Shown here in pieces: positions 31,866-41,400 of a stretch of 64,000 nt of DNA; position 1 is the stretch's first letter; each line of letters starts with the position of its first letter. Both the position numbers and the translations under genes were made by a program. The notes beneath the pieces were generated by a model. The model saw only the letters and a program-made list of their open reading frames with translations, searched no databases and was not told where the DNA came from. Source of the DNA: CAWCPR01 sp963797475 (lineage in GTDB: Bacteria > Chloroflexota > Anaerolineae > Anaerolineales > UBA4823); assembly GCA_963797475.1 (NCBI GenBank), contig CAWCPR010000001.1:1426001-1490000 (forward strand), in the 5' to 3' direction.

Positions 31866-34800
31866 TTAGAAACCGATATCGTTGAGTTCTTTTAGAAGCG
31901 ATGCTTCTGCTTCATCATCAGTCATTTCTTGAAGATCTGTATTTGATTCTTTAGCGGGAGATAATGGTATCTCTTCGCCCGCTTCCGGCTTAGTCGTCAG
32001 GGATAAGCCTAAAACTTCTTCGGACAGATATTGAGTAAGCGCAGTTATAGTCGGATATTCGAAGGCAACCGTAGCAGGAAGTTTGCGCCCCAGGCTAAGT
32101 TTCAACCGGTTACTCAGTTCGACGGCCATCAAGGAATCCATTCCCAGGTCCGTCAGACCCTGATGGATATCAATCTCTTGAGATGCATTCAACCCAAGGA
32201 CTCGGATCACTTGATTTTGAACATGGGTCATCAGGAACTCAAAACGGTCTTCAGGAATCGTTTCTTCCAACTGCTCCAGCATGTTAGGCTCGGTTAAGCC
32301 TGCATCTTTTTTCTTGAAGCCCATCCTTTGGAGCAGTCCTTGCAGGATAGGTGGAGTTTCTACGTTGTTCACCTGGCTGGCGAACTGCTTCCAGTCTATC
32401 GGAAGAACACAGACCTGGGTAAGATTCTTGTTTAATAATTGGATGAAAATTTGTGCTCCCGCTTGGGGATCAATTGCCCCTACGCCACGTACTTTCCACC
32501 GCTTGTGATCGCGTTCCCCCAAGGCCGCGGCCATACCGACTTCTGCCCAAGGACCCCAGTTTATACTGGTAGCACATAAACCCTGAGAACGCCGGTAGTT
32601 CGCCAGGGCGTCCAGAAATGCATTTGCTGTATTGTAATTCCCCTGGCCGCTGGAACCCAGAACAGCGGCGATTGAGGAATAAAGGATGAAGAAGTCTAAG
32701 GGGAGGTGGCGAGTCTGGGAATGTAGATGCCAGGCGCCGTCAGCTTTTGGAGCCAGAACAGTTTTAAATCTTGGCCAGGATTGCTGGCTTAATACCCCAT
32801 CATCCAATACACCTGCGGCATGGACTACACCCCGTAGCGAGGGCATAGTGGATTGGATTTGTTCCAAGACTTCACAAACATCACTCTCTCTGGAGACATC
32901 CCCTTTCGCGATGATCACCTGTGTGCCAGCTTCCCGCCAGGCAGCGATTAAATCTTTGGCATTTTCGCTCGGTTCAGACCGCCCCATCAACACTATATGT
33001 TTCGCCCCGACCTCGATTAGACTCCCCGCTGTCACCAGGCCGAGTCCGCCCAGACCTCCAGTGATGAGGTAAGTAGCATCTGGTCGGATCTCAGCTTCAT
33101 TTGCATCCAGGCTGCTGGCATTTTGGTAAACAACAACCTTCCCAATGTGGCGGGCTTGAGCCATAAACCTGAAAGCTTCCACTGTTTCTTCAATTGGAAA
33201 ACCTTGGATGGGTAACGCATGCAGCCGTCCAGCCTTGAACTCAGGCAGCAATCCAGCTAAAGTTTCGTTGAGAAAGCCTGGATCCTGTTCGAAAACATTT
33301 GACAGATCGTAAACATAATAGGAAAAAGTAGGATTGAACTCCGCCACCTGTTTGGAGCTCCAAATGCCTCGCTTGCCAATTTCCAAAAAACACCCATGAT
33401 CGGCTAGCACGCCCATACTCTTCGGGATAAATTCATCTGCCAATGAATTCAGGACAATATTGACACCTTCACCATGGGTGAGTTCCATAATCTTATCGGC
33501 GAAATCAAGCGAGCGTGAGTTCAGCACATGCTCCACGCCTATCGAGTGCAGATAAGAATGTTTTTTCGTATTGGCCGTGCCGTATACTACAGCTCCAGCG
33601 CGCTGCGCAAGTTGTACAGCAGCCAACCCAACTCCTCCGGCGGCTGCATGGATAAGTACGCGATCACCGGCTTTGATTTTAGCCAGACTGTGGAGTCCGT
33701 AATAGGCGGTTAAAAATGTGATGGGGATGGTTACGGCTTCGGTGAAACTCATCCAGGTAGGTTTGGGCGCAACCAGGTCTGCGTTCGCAATCGCATGGCT
33801 TTTAAAAGCTCCCTTTGCCAGGGCGATAACTTCATCCCCAACGAAAAATTCGCTCACCTCCTCGCCGAGAGCGACGACAATCCCTGCGCATTCTGATCCT
33901 ACGGGCCCTGGGTCGCCAGGGTACATACCCAACACGTTCAGAACATCCCGAAAATTCAGACCGGAGGCACGCACTCGAATCTCCACTTCCCGCTTTTCTG
34001 GCACGCGCCGCTCCACAGGGCGGAAAGTCAAATTATCCAAAATGCCGCGCTCCGAGACATGCAGTTCAAAGGGTTGGTTTTCTACCTTATGCGTAGGCTC
34101 TTCCTGATCGTCCAGATGAATCAACCTGGCAACGGAACGCTTCTCTCCCCTTTGGGCAATCCGATCCTCGCTTGTGTTAGTTGTTATTTCCTGGAGTAAG
34201 GCCTGCACTCGATTAGAGACTATGTCCGAATCGATATCAAGCTGGCAACAATGCAATTCTGGATATTCATTACTGATTGTATTTGCCAAACCCCCCAACG
34301 AGGCTTGAAATGGATTGATTTGTGTATACGCAACGGATTGGGCTTTGCTGGTCACCAGCCACAACCGGGCAGATTCACTCCGGACATTTTGTTTCTCTAA
34401 CCAGTGAGGTAATGCCTGGACGAGGTGGAGGAGACCACTGTGAATGGCCCTCATCTCCTCGTTTTGAGATGGCGCCTCAGGTTGTCCAGTTGCATCCAGC
34501 CCCCATAAATAGATCGTTCCACGGTAGGTCAGATCTGAGTCGCTAAGAGCCTCGGAGAACAGCATATGAAAGCCTTCTGGAGAAGCCGGATCGACAACCC
34601 ATTCTCTCTGCTGGATTAAATGAGTGCTGTCGCCAACATGTACGACAATGCATTTCCCACCTCCTTCTTCCAGGCGCTCAACCAGGCGATCCCCTGTACC
34701 TTGCTGGTCGGAAAACACCAACCAAACGCCTTCTGCGCTAAACGGCATGACAGGAGCTTCCAGGGCCTGAGCTTGCCAATCCAGGCGGTAAAACCACTCG

Positions 34801-36056
34801 TCAAAACGTTTTTGTGTCGCTTTCCAAATTGCTGTCCGGCTTACCTTGTAGAGTTGCAATCCGGTTACCTGGGCAACGATCTCACCGGATTGTTCGAACA
34901 GGTCTAGGTCGGCGGTAAAAGCCTCTTTAATCGAACCTTCTGCACGGCTTCTCAAGCGCGCAAAAGCCCATACCTGGTCGAGTCCTGGCCGATACACTTG
35001 GTATTTTTCCAGCCCGACTGGGACATACACATTCTCACTTCCTGGCTCAGTGCCAAACGTGGAATAAGCTGCGCCCAAGACATGAAAGCTGGAATCCAAT
35101 AGAGCAGGATGGAGGTAATATTCCCTGGCTTGTTGTTTTGTCCCGTCTGGCAGAGCTAAATGGCCCAATGCCATACCCTCACTTCGCCAAAGTTCGATCA
35201 TCCCCTGGAAATCAGGACCGTATTCTGCTCCCAGTTCGTTCCCCTGCCGGTAATAATCGGGGATGTCCACTTCCTGTGGGCAGAGAGCCTGGATCTCTGC
35301 CAGGTTAAGCGTCTTCGGAGGCGCTTCATCCTGCGGGACTGGACACAATATACCTGTACAGTGTTGTTTCCAATTCCTGTTTTTCCCAATTTCCTGACTG
35401 AATACCTGAAAACTGGGTGAGGTTCCTTCGCCAGGAATGATTAAAGTTTGAACGGTCATCTCCTGCTCATCAGACAGGATCAAGGGATCCTGGATCGTAA
35501 AGTCCTGGATGGTTACATTTTCACCCAATGCCTGTACTGCGGCAGCCACGCCAATCTCTAAGTAGCCGGTCGCTGGAAAGAGGGGTGCGCCAAAAATGCG
35601 GTGATCGTTTAGATAAGGAGGCCAGTTTGTGGAGAGTTCAGTTTCAAATACATGACCTTCCAGTAATGGAGAGCTAAGTTCGTGAGTCAAAAATGGGTGC
35701 CTTCCCGATGGCCTTAATTTGGCAGCCGGCCTGGTAGATTGTAAATCAACCCAATAATGCTGCCTTTGAAAGGGATAGGTTGGCAATGCGATTTTTCTGC
35801 CTGGATGGTGCCGGTAGAACCCCTTCCAATCAATATTCAAGCCAACGGTATACAATTTCGCCAGGCTTTCGAGCAATGGCTGCCAATCTTCCTGTCCGGG
35901 CCGTAGAGAAGGCAACCAGGAGGCCTCGGCTTCCGGCAAGCAACGGCGGCCCATCCCCAGCAATGTGGGCTGAGTTCCGATTTCCAAGAAAACCCGGTAA
36001 CCTTGTTGGTAAAGAGTTCTGGATCGAATCCGAAAAACGAACTGGGGCGCGAACAT
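31866..36056 (-). CDS. PKS module F, C-terminal fragment: end of AT, DH, ER, KR, ACP
   Basis: After a frameshifted lead the sequence resumes as TLYQQGYRVFLEIG, the end of an AT. Then follow a DH (about 35700-34850) with NDHRIFGAPLFPATG, catalytic His intact; a structural KR half; an ER (about 34060-33100) with GLNFRDVL and LIHAAAGGVGLAAVQ; a KR (about 33080-32520) with YLITGGLGGLGLV, LDD (B-type) and GQGNYNTANAFLDA; an ACP with DLGMDSLMAVEL; and an acidic C-terminal helix MTDDEAEASLLKELNDIGF, likely a docking element. All three reductive domains look active, so full beta-carbon reduction is predicted. Restored with its N-terminal part (38493-36018), the protein is about 2208 residues. The first 13 or so residues of this ORF are out-of-frame noise. 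Confidence 0.88.
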   Translation of the reverse strand: MFAPQFVFRIRSRTLYQQGYRVFLEIGTQPTLLGMGRRCLPEAEASWLPSLRPGQEDWQPLLESLAKLYTVGLNIDWKGFYRHHPGRKIALPTYPFQRQHYWVDLQSTRPAAKLRPSGRHPFLTHELSSPLLEGHVFETELSTNWPPYLNDHRIFGAPLFPATGYLEIGVAAAVQALGENVTIQDFTIQDPLILSDEQEMTVQTLIIPGEGTSPSFQVFSQEIGKNRNWKQHCTGILCPVPQDEAPPKTLNLAEIQALCPQEVDIPDYYRQGNELGAEYGPDFQGMIELWRSEGMALGHLALPDGTKQQAREYYLHPALLDSSFHVLGAAYSTFGTEPGSENVYVPVGLEKYQVYRPGLDQVWAFARLRSRAEGSIKEAFTADLDLFEQSGEIVAQVTGLQLYKVSRTAIWKATQKRFDEWFYRLDWQAQALEAPVMPFSAEGVWLVFSDQQGTGDRLVERLEEGGGKCIVVHVGDSTHLIQQREWVVDPASPEGFHMLFSEALSDSDLTYRGTIYLWGLDATGQPEAPSQNEEMRAIHSGLLHLVQALPHWLEKQNVRSESARLWLVTSKAQSVAYTQINPFQASLGGLANTISNEYPELHCCQLDIDSDIVSNRVQALLQEITTNTSEDRIAQRGEKRSVARLIHLDDQEEPTHKVENQPFELHVSERGILDNLTFRPVERRVPEKREVEIRVRASGLNFRDVLNVLGMYPGDPGPVGSECAGIVVALGEEVSEFFVGDEVIALAKGAFKSHAIANADLVAPKPTWMSFTEAVTIPITFLTAYYGLHSLAKIKAGDRVLIHAAAGGVGLAAVQLAQRAGAVVYGTANTKKHSYLHSIGVEHVLNSRSLDFADKIMELTHGEGVNIVLNSLADEFIPKSMGVLADHGCFLEIGKRGIWSSKQVAEFNPTFSYYVYDLSNVFEQDPGFLNETLAGLLPEFKAGRLHALPIQGFPIEETVEAFRFMAQARHIGKVVVYQNASSLDANEAEIRPDATYLITGGLGGLGLVTAGSLIEVGAKHIVLMGRSEPSENAKDLIAAWREAGTQVIIAKGDVSRESDVCEVLEQIQSTMPSLRGVVHAAGVLDDGVLSQQSWPRFKTVLAPKADGAWHLHSQTRHLPLDFFILYSSIAAVLGSSGQGNYNTANAFLDALANYRRSQGLCATSINWGPWAEVGMAAALGERDHKRWKVRGVGAIDPQAGAQIFIQLLNKNLTQVCVLPIDWKQFASQVNNVETPPILQGLLQRMGFKKKDAGLTEPNMLEQLEETIPEDRFEFLMTHVQNQVIRVLGLNASQEIDIHQGLTDLGMDSLMAVELSNRLKLSLGRKLPATVAFEYPTITALTQYLSEEVLGLSLTTKPEAGEEIPLSPAKESNTDLQEMTDDEAEASLLKELNDIGF

Positions 36057-38493
36057 GGGATACCCAATAGGCGGCCTGTGTTATCTCTTCGTGATCAGCC
36101 AGGCTTCCGCTGATATTAGAGATTACTCCAATTTGCGGTTGTTGGTAATTGATCCCCTCGGCAATCTGGCGAAAATCATCCAAAATTGGTTCCATCAAGG
36201 GAGAGTGAAAGGCATGCGATACGGTAAGGGCCTTCGATTTTATCCCTTGTGATGCAAGGGATCTTAAGATGGCTTCTACAGATGTTCTAGCCCCTGAGAT
36301 AACGATATTTCCTGGTCCATTAATTGCTGAAATCGAAACCTGCTCTCGATAGGGCCAAATGGATTCCGCTACTTGTTCCTCATTTGCAAATATTGCCGCC
36401 ATCGCACCACCCGGTGGAAGGGATTGCATCAAGCGCCCACGGGCTGCGATCAACTTAAGGCCCTCATCCAGGCTGAACACCCCGGCAACGCAAGCGGCTA
36501 CATATTCACCCACACTGTGGCCCATGACCACCCCTGGATCCACTCCCCAATCTGACCACATTCTGGCCAACGCATACTCGATGGCAAACAGAGCAGGCTG
36601 GGTGTAGGCTGTCTGGTCGATCAGTGAGGCATCTCCTTCATCTTGCGGATAAATCACGGAAAGGAGGGGACGCTCCAAAAAAGGCTCCAGAATCTGTGTG
36701 CACTGATCCATTATAGCCCGGAAGGTGGGTTCGGTTTTATAAAGTTGGCGGCCCATACCTGCAAACTGGGAGCCTTGCCCGGTGAAAAGAAACGCCACTT
36801 CGGGAGGGTCCTCTCCCTGGACCGATCCCTGGAATACATCCTTGGGATCTCTCTCCTCGAGCCAATTCGCCAAACGGTTCTTCGCCTCATCTATTGAAGC
36901 GGCTATCACGCCTAGCCTTTCGCCGAAGTGATGCCGGCCTGTGTCCGCCGTGAAACTCACGTCGCCCAGATCAGCTTCTGGATGGTCGGTTAGATATTGA
37001 CCATAACGGTTGACAACCTCCTTCAGTGCTTCAGGGGTTCGCGCCGAGAGGGCTAACAGATGGGCAGGCCGCCCGGAATCGAATGACTTTTTCTCCTGCT
37101 GGGGAGCTTCAGTTACAATCAAATGTATATTTGTTCCACTGAAGCCAAAGGAGCTCAAACCCGCTATTCGCTGGGAGCCATTCCTGGCTGGCCAGACTAC
37201 AGGTTCGATGGGGATTTTCACCGGGATCTCATCCCATAAGATGAGTGGGTTCGGCTTGTGGAAGTGCAGGTGAGGTGGTATCTCCTGGTGCTTTAAGCAA
37301 AGCACTAATTTGATCAGACCGGCAATCCCCGACGCGCCTTCCAGATGGCCGATATTGGTCTTGACAGAAGCGACAAAAAAAGGGTTATCGGGAGAGTGTT
37401 CTTTCCCATACACTGCATTCAAAGCGCGCATCTCGATAGGGTCGCCCAAGGAGGTGCCCGTTCCGTGGGCTTCAATGTAATCCACATCTCCCGGACGGAT
37501 CGAGGCGTCTGCCAGAGCAGCCCGAATGACGGCCTCCTGAGCCGCCCCATTCGGAGCTGTCAACCCGTTGCTGCGGCCATCCTGGTTCATTGCAGTCCCT
37601 CGAATTACCGCCAGAATCCGATCCCCGCTTGCCAGAGCATCCGAAAGACGCTTCAAGATCACAATTCCGCAGCCCTCGCCGCGTACATATCCATCCGCAG
37701 AAGCGTCAAAGGTTTTGCAACGGCCATCAAAAGCCATCATACGTGCCCGGCAGGTAGTGATCGTACCATCAGGAATCAATAAAAGGTTCACTCCCCCGGC
37801 TAAGGCCAGCTCGCATTCTTTGTTCCGCAAGCTCTGGCAGGCCAGGTGGACGGCGACCAGAGAGGAAGAACAAGCTGTATCCACGGCTGTATTGGGTCCA
37901 TGCCAGTCGTAAAAATACGATAAACGTCCGGAGGCCACACTGTGAGAGACACCCGTACTGAAGTAAGCATCCAGATGATTTTCATCGCTCCCCTTAGCTT
38001 GCAAGACAATATAATCATGGGTTGACATACCAATAAACACACCTGCGAGAGCACCCATAATCTCCGGAGATGCATAGCCGGCATTTTCTAGAGCCTCCCA
38101 GGAAACCTCCATCAATAAGCGCTGTTGAGGATCGAGTTTAATGGCCTCACGGGGCGAGATGCGGAAAAAGGCCGCGTCGAACAAGTCAATATTTTTCAAA
38201 AAAGCACCCTTACGGGTGTAATACTTACCGGGTGCATCAGGGTCGGGATCGTAATATGCATCTACATCCCAGCGTTCCGCAGGAACATCGGTAACTGCAT
38301 CAAATCCCTGGTGGAGAAAACTCCAAAAAGACTCCGGATCACTGGCCTCACCCGGAAACCGGCAACCCATTCCCACAATGGCTATAGGTTCGTGGCGTGT
38401 TTTTTCTACAGCATTCAGCCGCTTTTGCATCTCGTCTAGAGCACCGTAAGCGTTCTTCAATAGGGACTGGTAGTCTAATGGATTGGCTGTCAT
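35830..38493 (-). CDS. PKS module F, N-terminal fragment: KS and most of AT
   Basis: Opens with a docking-type helix (LLKNAYGALDEMQKRLNAVE). The KS (about 38400-37100) has DTACSSSL, EAHGTGT and KTNIGHLEGASG. The AT starts near 36800 and contains GHSVGEY and HAFHSP, a malonyl-type signature. The frame breaks at 36017-36018 after PVRFSDSIQ, and the last 60 residues are artefactual. The ATG at 38493 overlaps the module E stop by four bases (ATGA), which points to translational coupling along the line. Confidence 0.88.
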   Translation of the reverse strand: MTANPLDYQSLLKNAYGALDEMQKRLNAVEKTRHEPIAIVGMGCRFPGEASDPESFWSFLHQGFDAVTDVPAERWDVDAYYDPDPDAPGKYYTRKGAFLKNIDLFDAAFFRISPREAIKLDPQQRLLMEVSWEALENAGYASPEIMGALAGVFIGMSTHDYIVLQAKGSDENHLDAYFSTGVSHSVASGRLSYFYDWHGPNTAVDTACSSSLVAVHLACQSLRNKECELALAGGVNLLLIPDGTITTCRARMMAFDGRCKTFDASADGYVRGEGCGIVILKRLSDALASGDRILAVIRGTAMNQDGRSNGLTAPNGAAQEAVIRAALADASIRPGDVDYIEAHGTGTSLGDPIEMRALNAVYGKEHSPDNPFFVASVKTNIGHLEGASGIAGLIKLVLCLKHQEIPPHLHFHKPNPLILWDEIPVKIPIEPVVWPARNGSQRIAGLSSFGFSGTNIHLIVTEAPQQEKKSFDSGRPAHLLALSARTPEALKEVVNRYGQYLTDHPEADLGDVSFTADTGRHHFGERLGVIAASIDEAKNRLANWLEERDPKDVFQGSVQGEDPPEVAFLFTGQGSQFAGMGRQLYKTEPTFRAIMDQCTQILEPFLERPLLSVIYPQDEGDASLIDQTAYTQPALFAIEYALARMWSDWGVDPGVVMGHSVGEYVAACVAGVFSLDEGLKLIAARGRLMQSLPPGGAMAAIFANEEQVAESIWPYREQVSISAINGPGNIVISGARTSVEAILRSLASQGIKSKALTVSHAFHSPLMEPILDDFRQIAEGINYQQPQIGVISNISGSLADHEEITQAAYWVSHVRAPVRFSDSIQNSLPTRLPGFLGNRNSAHIAGDGPPLLAGSRGLLVAFSTARTGRLAAIARKPGEIVYRWLEY
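36017..36018 (-). other. Probable frameshift: extra A inside the module F AT
   Basis: The minus strand reads ATCCAGAACTCTTTACC. Without one A it reads SIQTLYQQGYRVFLEIG, which lines up gap-free with SIQTLKQAGCNIFIEVG of module G. Confidence 0.85.
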
Positions 38494-41400
38494 TCGAAGC
38501 TCCGATTGATGTTAGAAATCTTCTGTATAAGTAAAGCGGCAATCTCTTCTTCGGTCATCTGTTCCAGATCGGCCGTCTCGGAGCCCTGTTCCGTGGGCGA
38601 CGTTGGGAAAGCGATTTCCTGCTCGAGAACCGGAGAGGCAAGACTAGGAAAAAGAATAGTTACCAGGAACCCCGCCAGGGCTCTAACTGTGGGATACTCA
38701 AACAATAACGTGGCGGGAAGGGGATGGTTCACCAGATTGCTCAATTTGTTTCGTAGCTCAACTGCCATCAATGAGTCCAATCCCAATTCGTGAAGAGGCA
38801 GATCCAGATCGATGCTTTTCTTTGAATCGATGCCCAGAACCTGGGCTGTCTGCTTCCGAATTTGCGTCACCAACGCTGCAAAGCGCTTTTTCGACGGAAC
38901 CGCAGCCAACGCTTTCAGAAAGTCGGAACCTCCTGACAATTCTTCCTTATTCTGCGAAATGGATTGTTCTGTTCGAGCGACTTCTTTCCAAAGTTTTTCC
39001 AATAAAGCTGGCGCTGGACGGAAGGAAAGTTGTCTGAAGTAGTTAGGCCAATTTACTTTGATGACGCTAAACTGAATGCGGTAGGGTAATTTAAAATAGG
39101 AATCCATACTTAGGGCCCATTCAAGAGCCTTTAAGCCCTCCTCAGGTGACAGGTTGTCTCTACTAGTGTTTATGACATCCTTCTGACGAGCAGCCATGCC
39201 CACTTCAGCCCATGCACCCCAATTGATGCTAACAGTAGGATGGCCCTGCGCGGCACGATAATGAGCTAATGCATCCATAAAAGCATTAGCAGCGGCATAG
39301 TTACCCTGTCCCGGTGAACCCAAAACTGAGGCGCCGGACGAAAAATACACACAGAAATCGAGGGGCTTTTCGCTAGTAGCCTGGTGAAGGTTCCAGCTCC
39401 CGGATATTTTAGGCGCCATAACCCCCTTGAAGCGCTCCCAAGTTTGGTGCAGTAATACCCCATCGTCCAAGGTACCAGCAGCGTGAATGATACCACGCAA
39501 AGGCTGCGTAATGGCTTCCGCCTCCTCAATGCAATCTGCCAACGATTTCGGCTGAGAGACATCGCCGCGGAGGATCAAGACCTGGGCGCCCTTCGCCTCC
39601 ATTTGGAGCACAGCCTCTCGAGCTTCTGGAGATGGATCAGATCTCCCCATCAGAATCAAGTAGCGAGCCCCTTTAGCGACCATCCAAGCCGCGACGGATA
39701 AACCAAGGCCGCCCAGGCCCCCGGTGATCAGGTAGCTTGCTTCAGCCCGGATCGGGATTTCAGATGGAACAACCTTTTTATCTTCGTCAAGAATCCTTTC
39801 AAAGCGGCGGACCCTGCGCTGTTGATCTCGATAGGCGATTTGATCTTCTTCCGGCTTAGGATCTAAAATCTCTGCTAATAACTCTTGCGTCTGATCGGAT
39901 GCGCTTATATGAGGATCTAAATCCAGCCTGGCGCAATGGAATTCTGGATGTTCCTGCGCGATTACGTGACTCAACCCCCAAACCGGTGCCTGCGAAAAGG
40001 CTATGCTTGCAGGCGTCCAACTACCGGGGGGGTTGTTGATCGGCTGGGCACCCTGAGTAACGAGCCACAATCGTGGCGGCTTCGGTAAAGCGGAAGCAGC
40101 CAGGGTTTGCACCAGGTTCAGCAAACTACCACAGGTGAGCAGTTGCGTCCTTTCCAAATCCGAAACGGTCATATCATCGTGCGAGGGCTGATCTAATGCC
40201 CACAGGTGTATGGCCCCCTTCAAGGGCTGCTTCCCATCCATCATGGCTGCTGAAAGCAGGCTTTGGTAATCCGCTGGCACAATAGGGTTGATCCGATATT
40301 GCCCCGGTGAGATTAATTCAAATTTCTCCCCTGCAAATGCCTGGACGATACGGATGCCCGAATGAGTCAGCGCAGAAGAAAGGTTTTCCCCAACGCCCTT
40401 TTGGTCAGATAAGATAAGCCAGACGCCGGTTTGCTCGGATGTCTCATTTTCGAAAAGATCTATACGGGGCTTCTCTATCCATTGGATTTTATATAACAAG
40501 TCTTCCAATCCGTGTTGTGCAGGAGTTGTTTCCAACGCGGCTGGAAGGCTCTTTGTACTGCCGCTTTGCGTGATCCAATATCGCTCGCGCTGGAAAGGAT
40601 AGGTGGGCAAAGAAATCCGCCGTCGTTGACCTGATGCAGTATAGTCCCGCTCAAACCCCTCCCAATCGACCTCCAACCCATTCACGTACAATGATGCCAG
40701 GCTTTCCAGCATTTGCTGCCATTCGGAATGCCCCTGGCGTAAAGAAGGCAGCCAAACACCCAAATCCTCATTGAGGTCGCGACGAGCCATCCCCAGGAGC
40801 ACCGGGTTAGGTCCGATCTCGATAAAATTGCGGTATCCCGCTTTGTAAAGAGCTGTGATGGAATCGACAAACCGGACTGGTTTGCGAATATGTTCGCGCC
40901 AGTATTCAGAACGAGCGACCTGACCTTGTGTGGAAAAGGTCCCGGTTACATTCGAGAGGAAATCTATCCTTGGATCTGAAAATGTAACACTTCGAGCTGT
41001 CGTTTCGAATTCATCCAGAATGGGCTCCATAAGCGGGGAATGGAAGGCGTGAGATACGTTCAGGTAGCGGGCATTGACCCCACGACGGCCCATTGTCTCT
41101 ACCACCTGAGTTACCACCTGCCATTCTCCTGAAATCACGGTATGCTGAAGCCCATTGAGCGCAGCCACCGAGACACGCTCTTGATAAGGACTCAATGCGG
41201 CCAATACTTGATCTTCAGGGGCGAAAATTGCAGCCATCTTGCCACCTGGTGGCAGATTGCCCATTAATCGCCCTCTCTCGGCGATCAATTTAAGCCCTTC
41301 TTCCAGGTTGAACACACCCGCTACACAAGCAGCAACATATTCGCCGACACTATGGCCCAGCACAGCCGCCGGGTTAATCCCCCAGGACTGCCAGAGCACT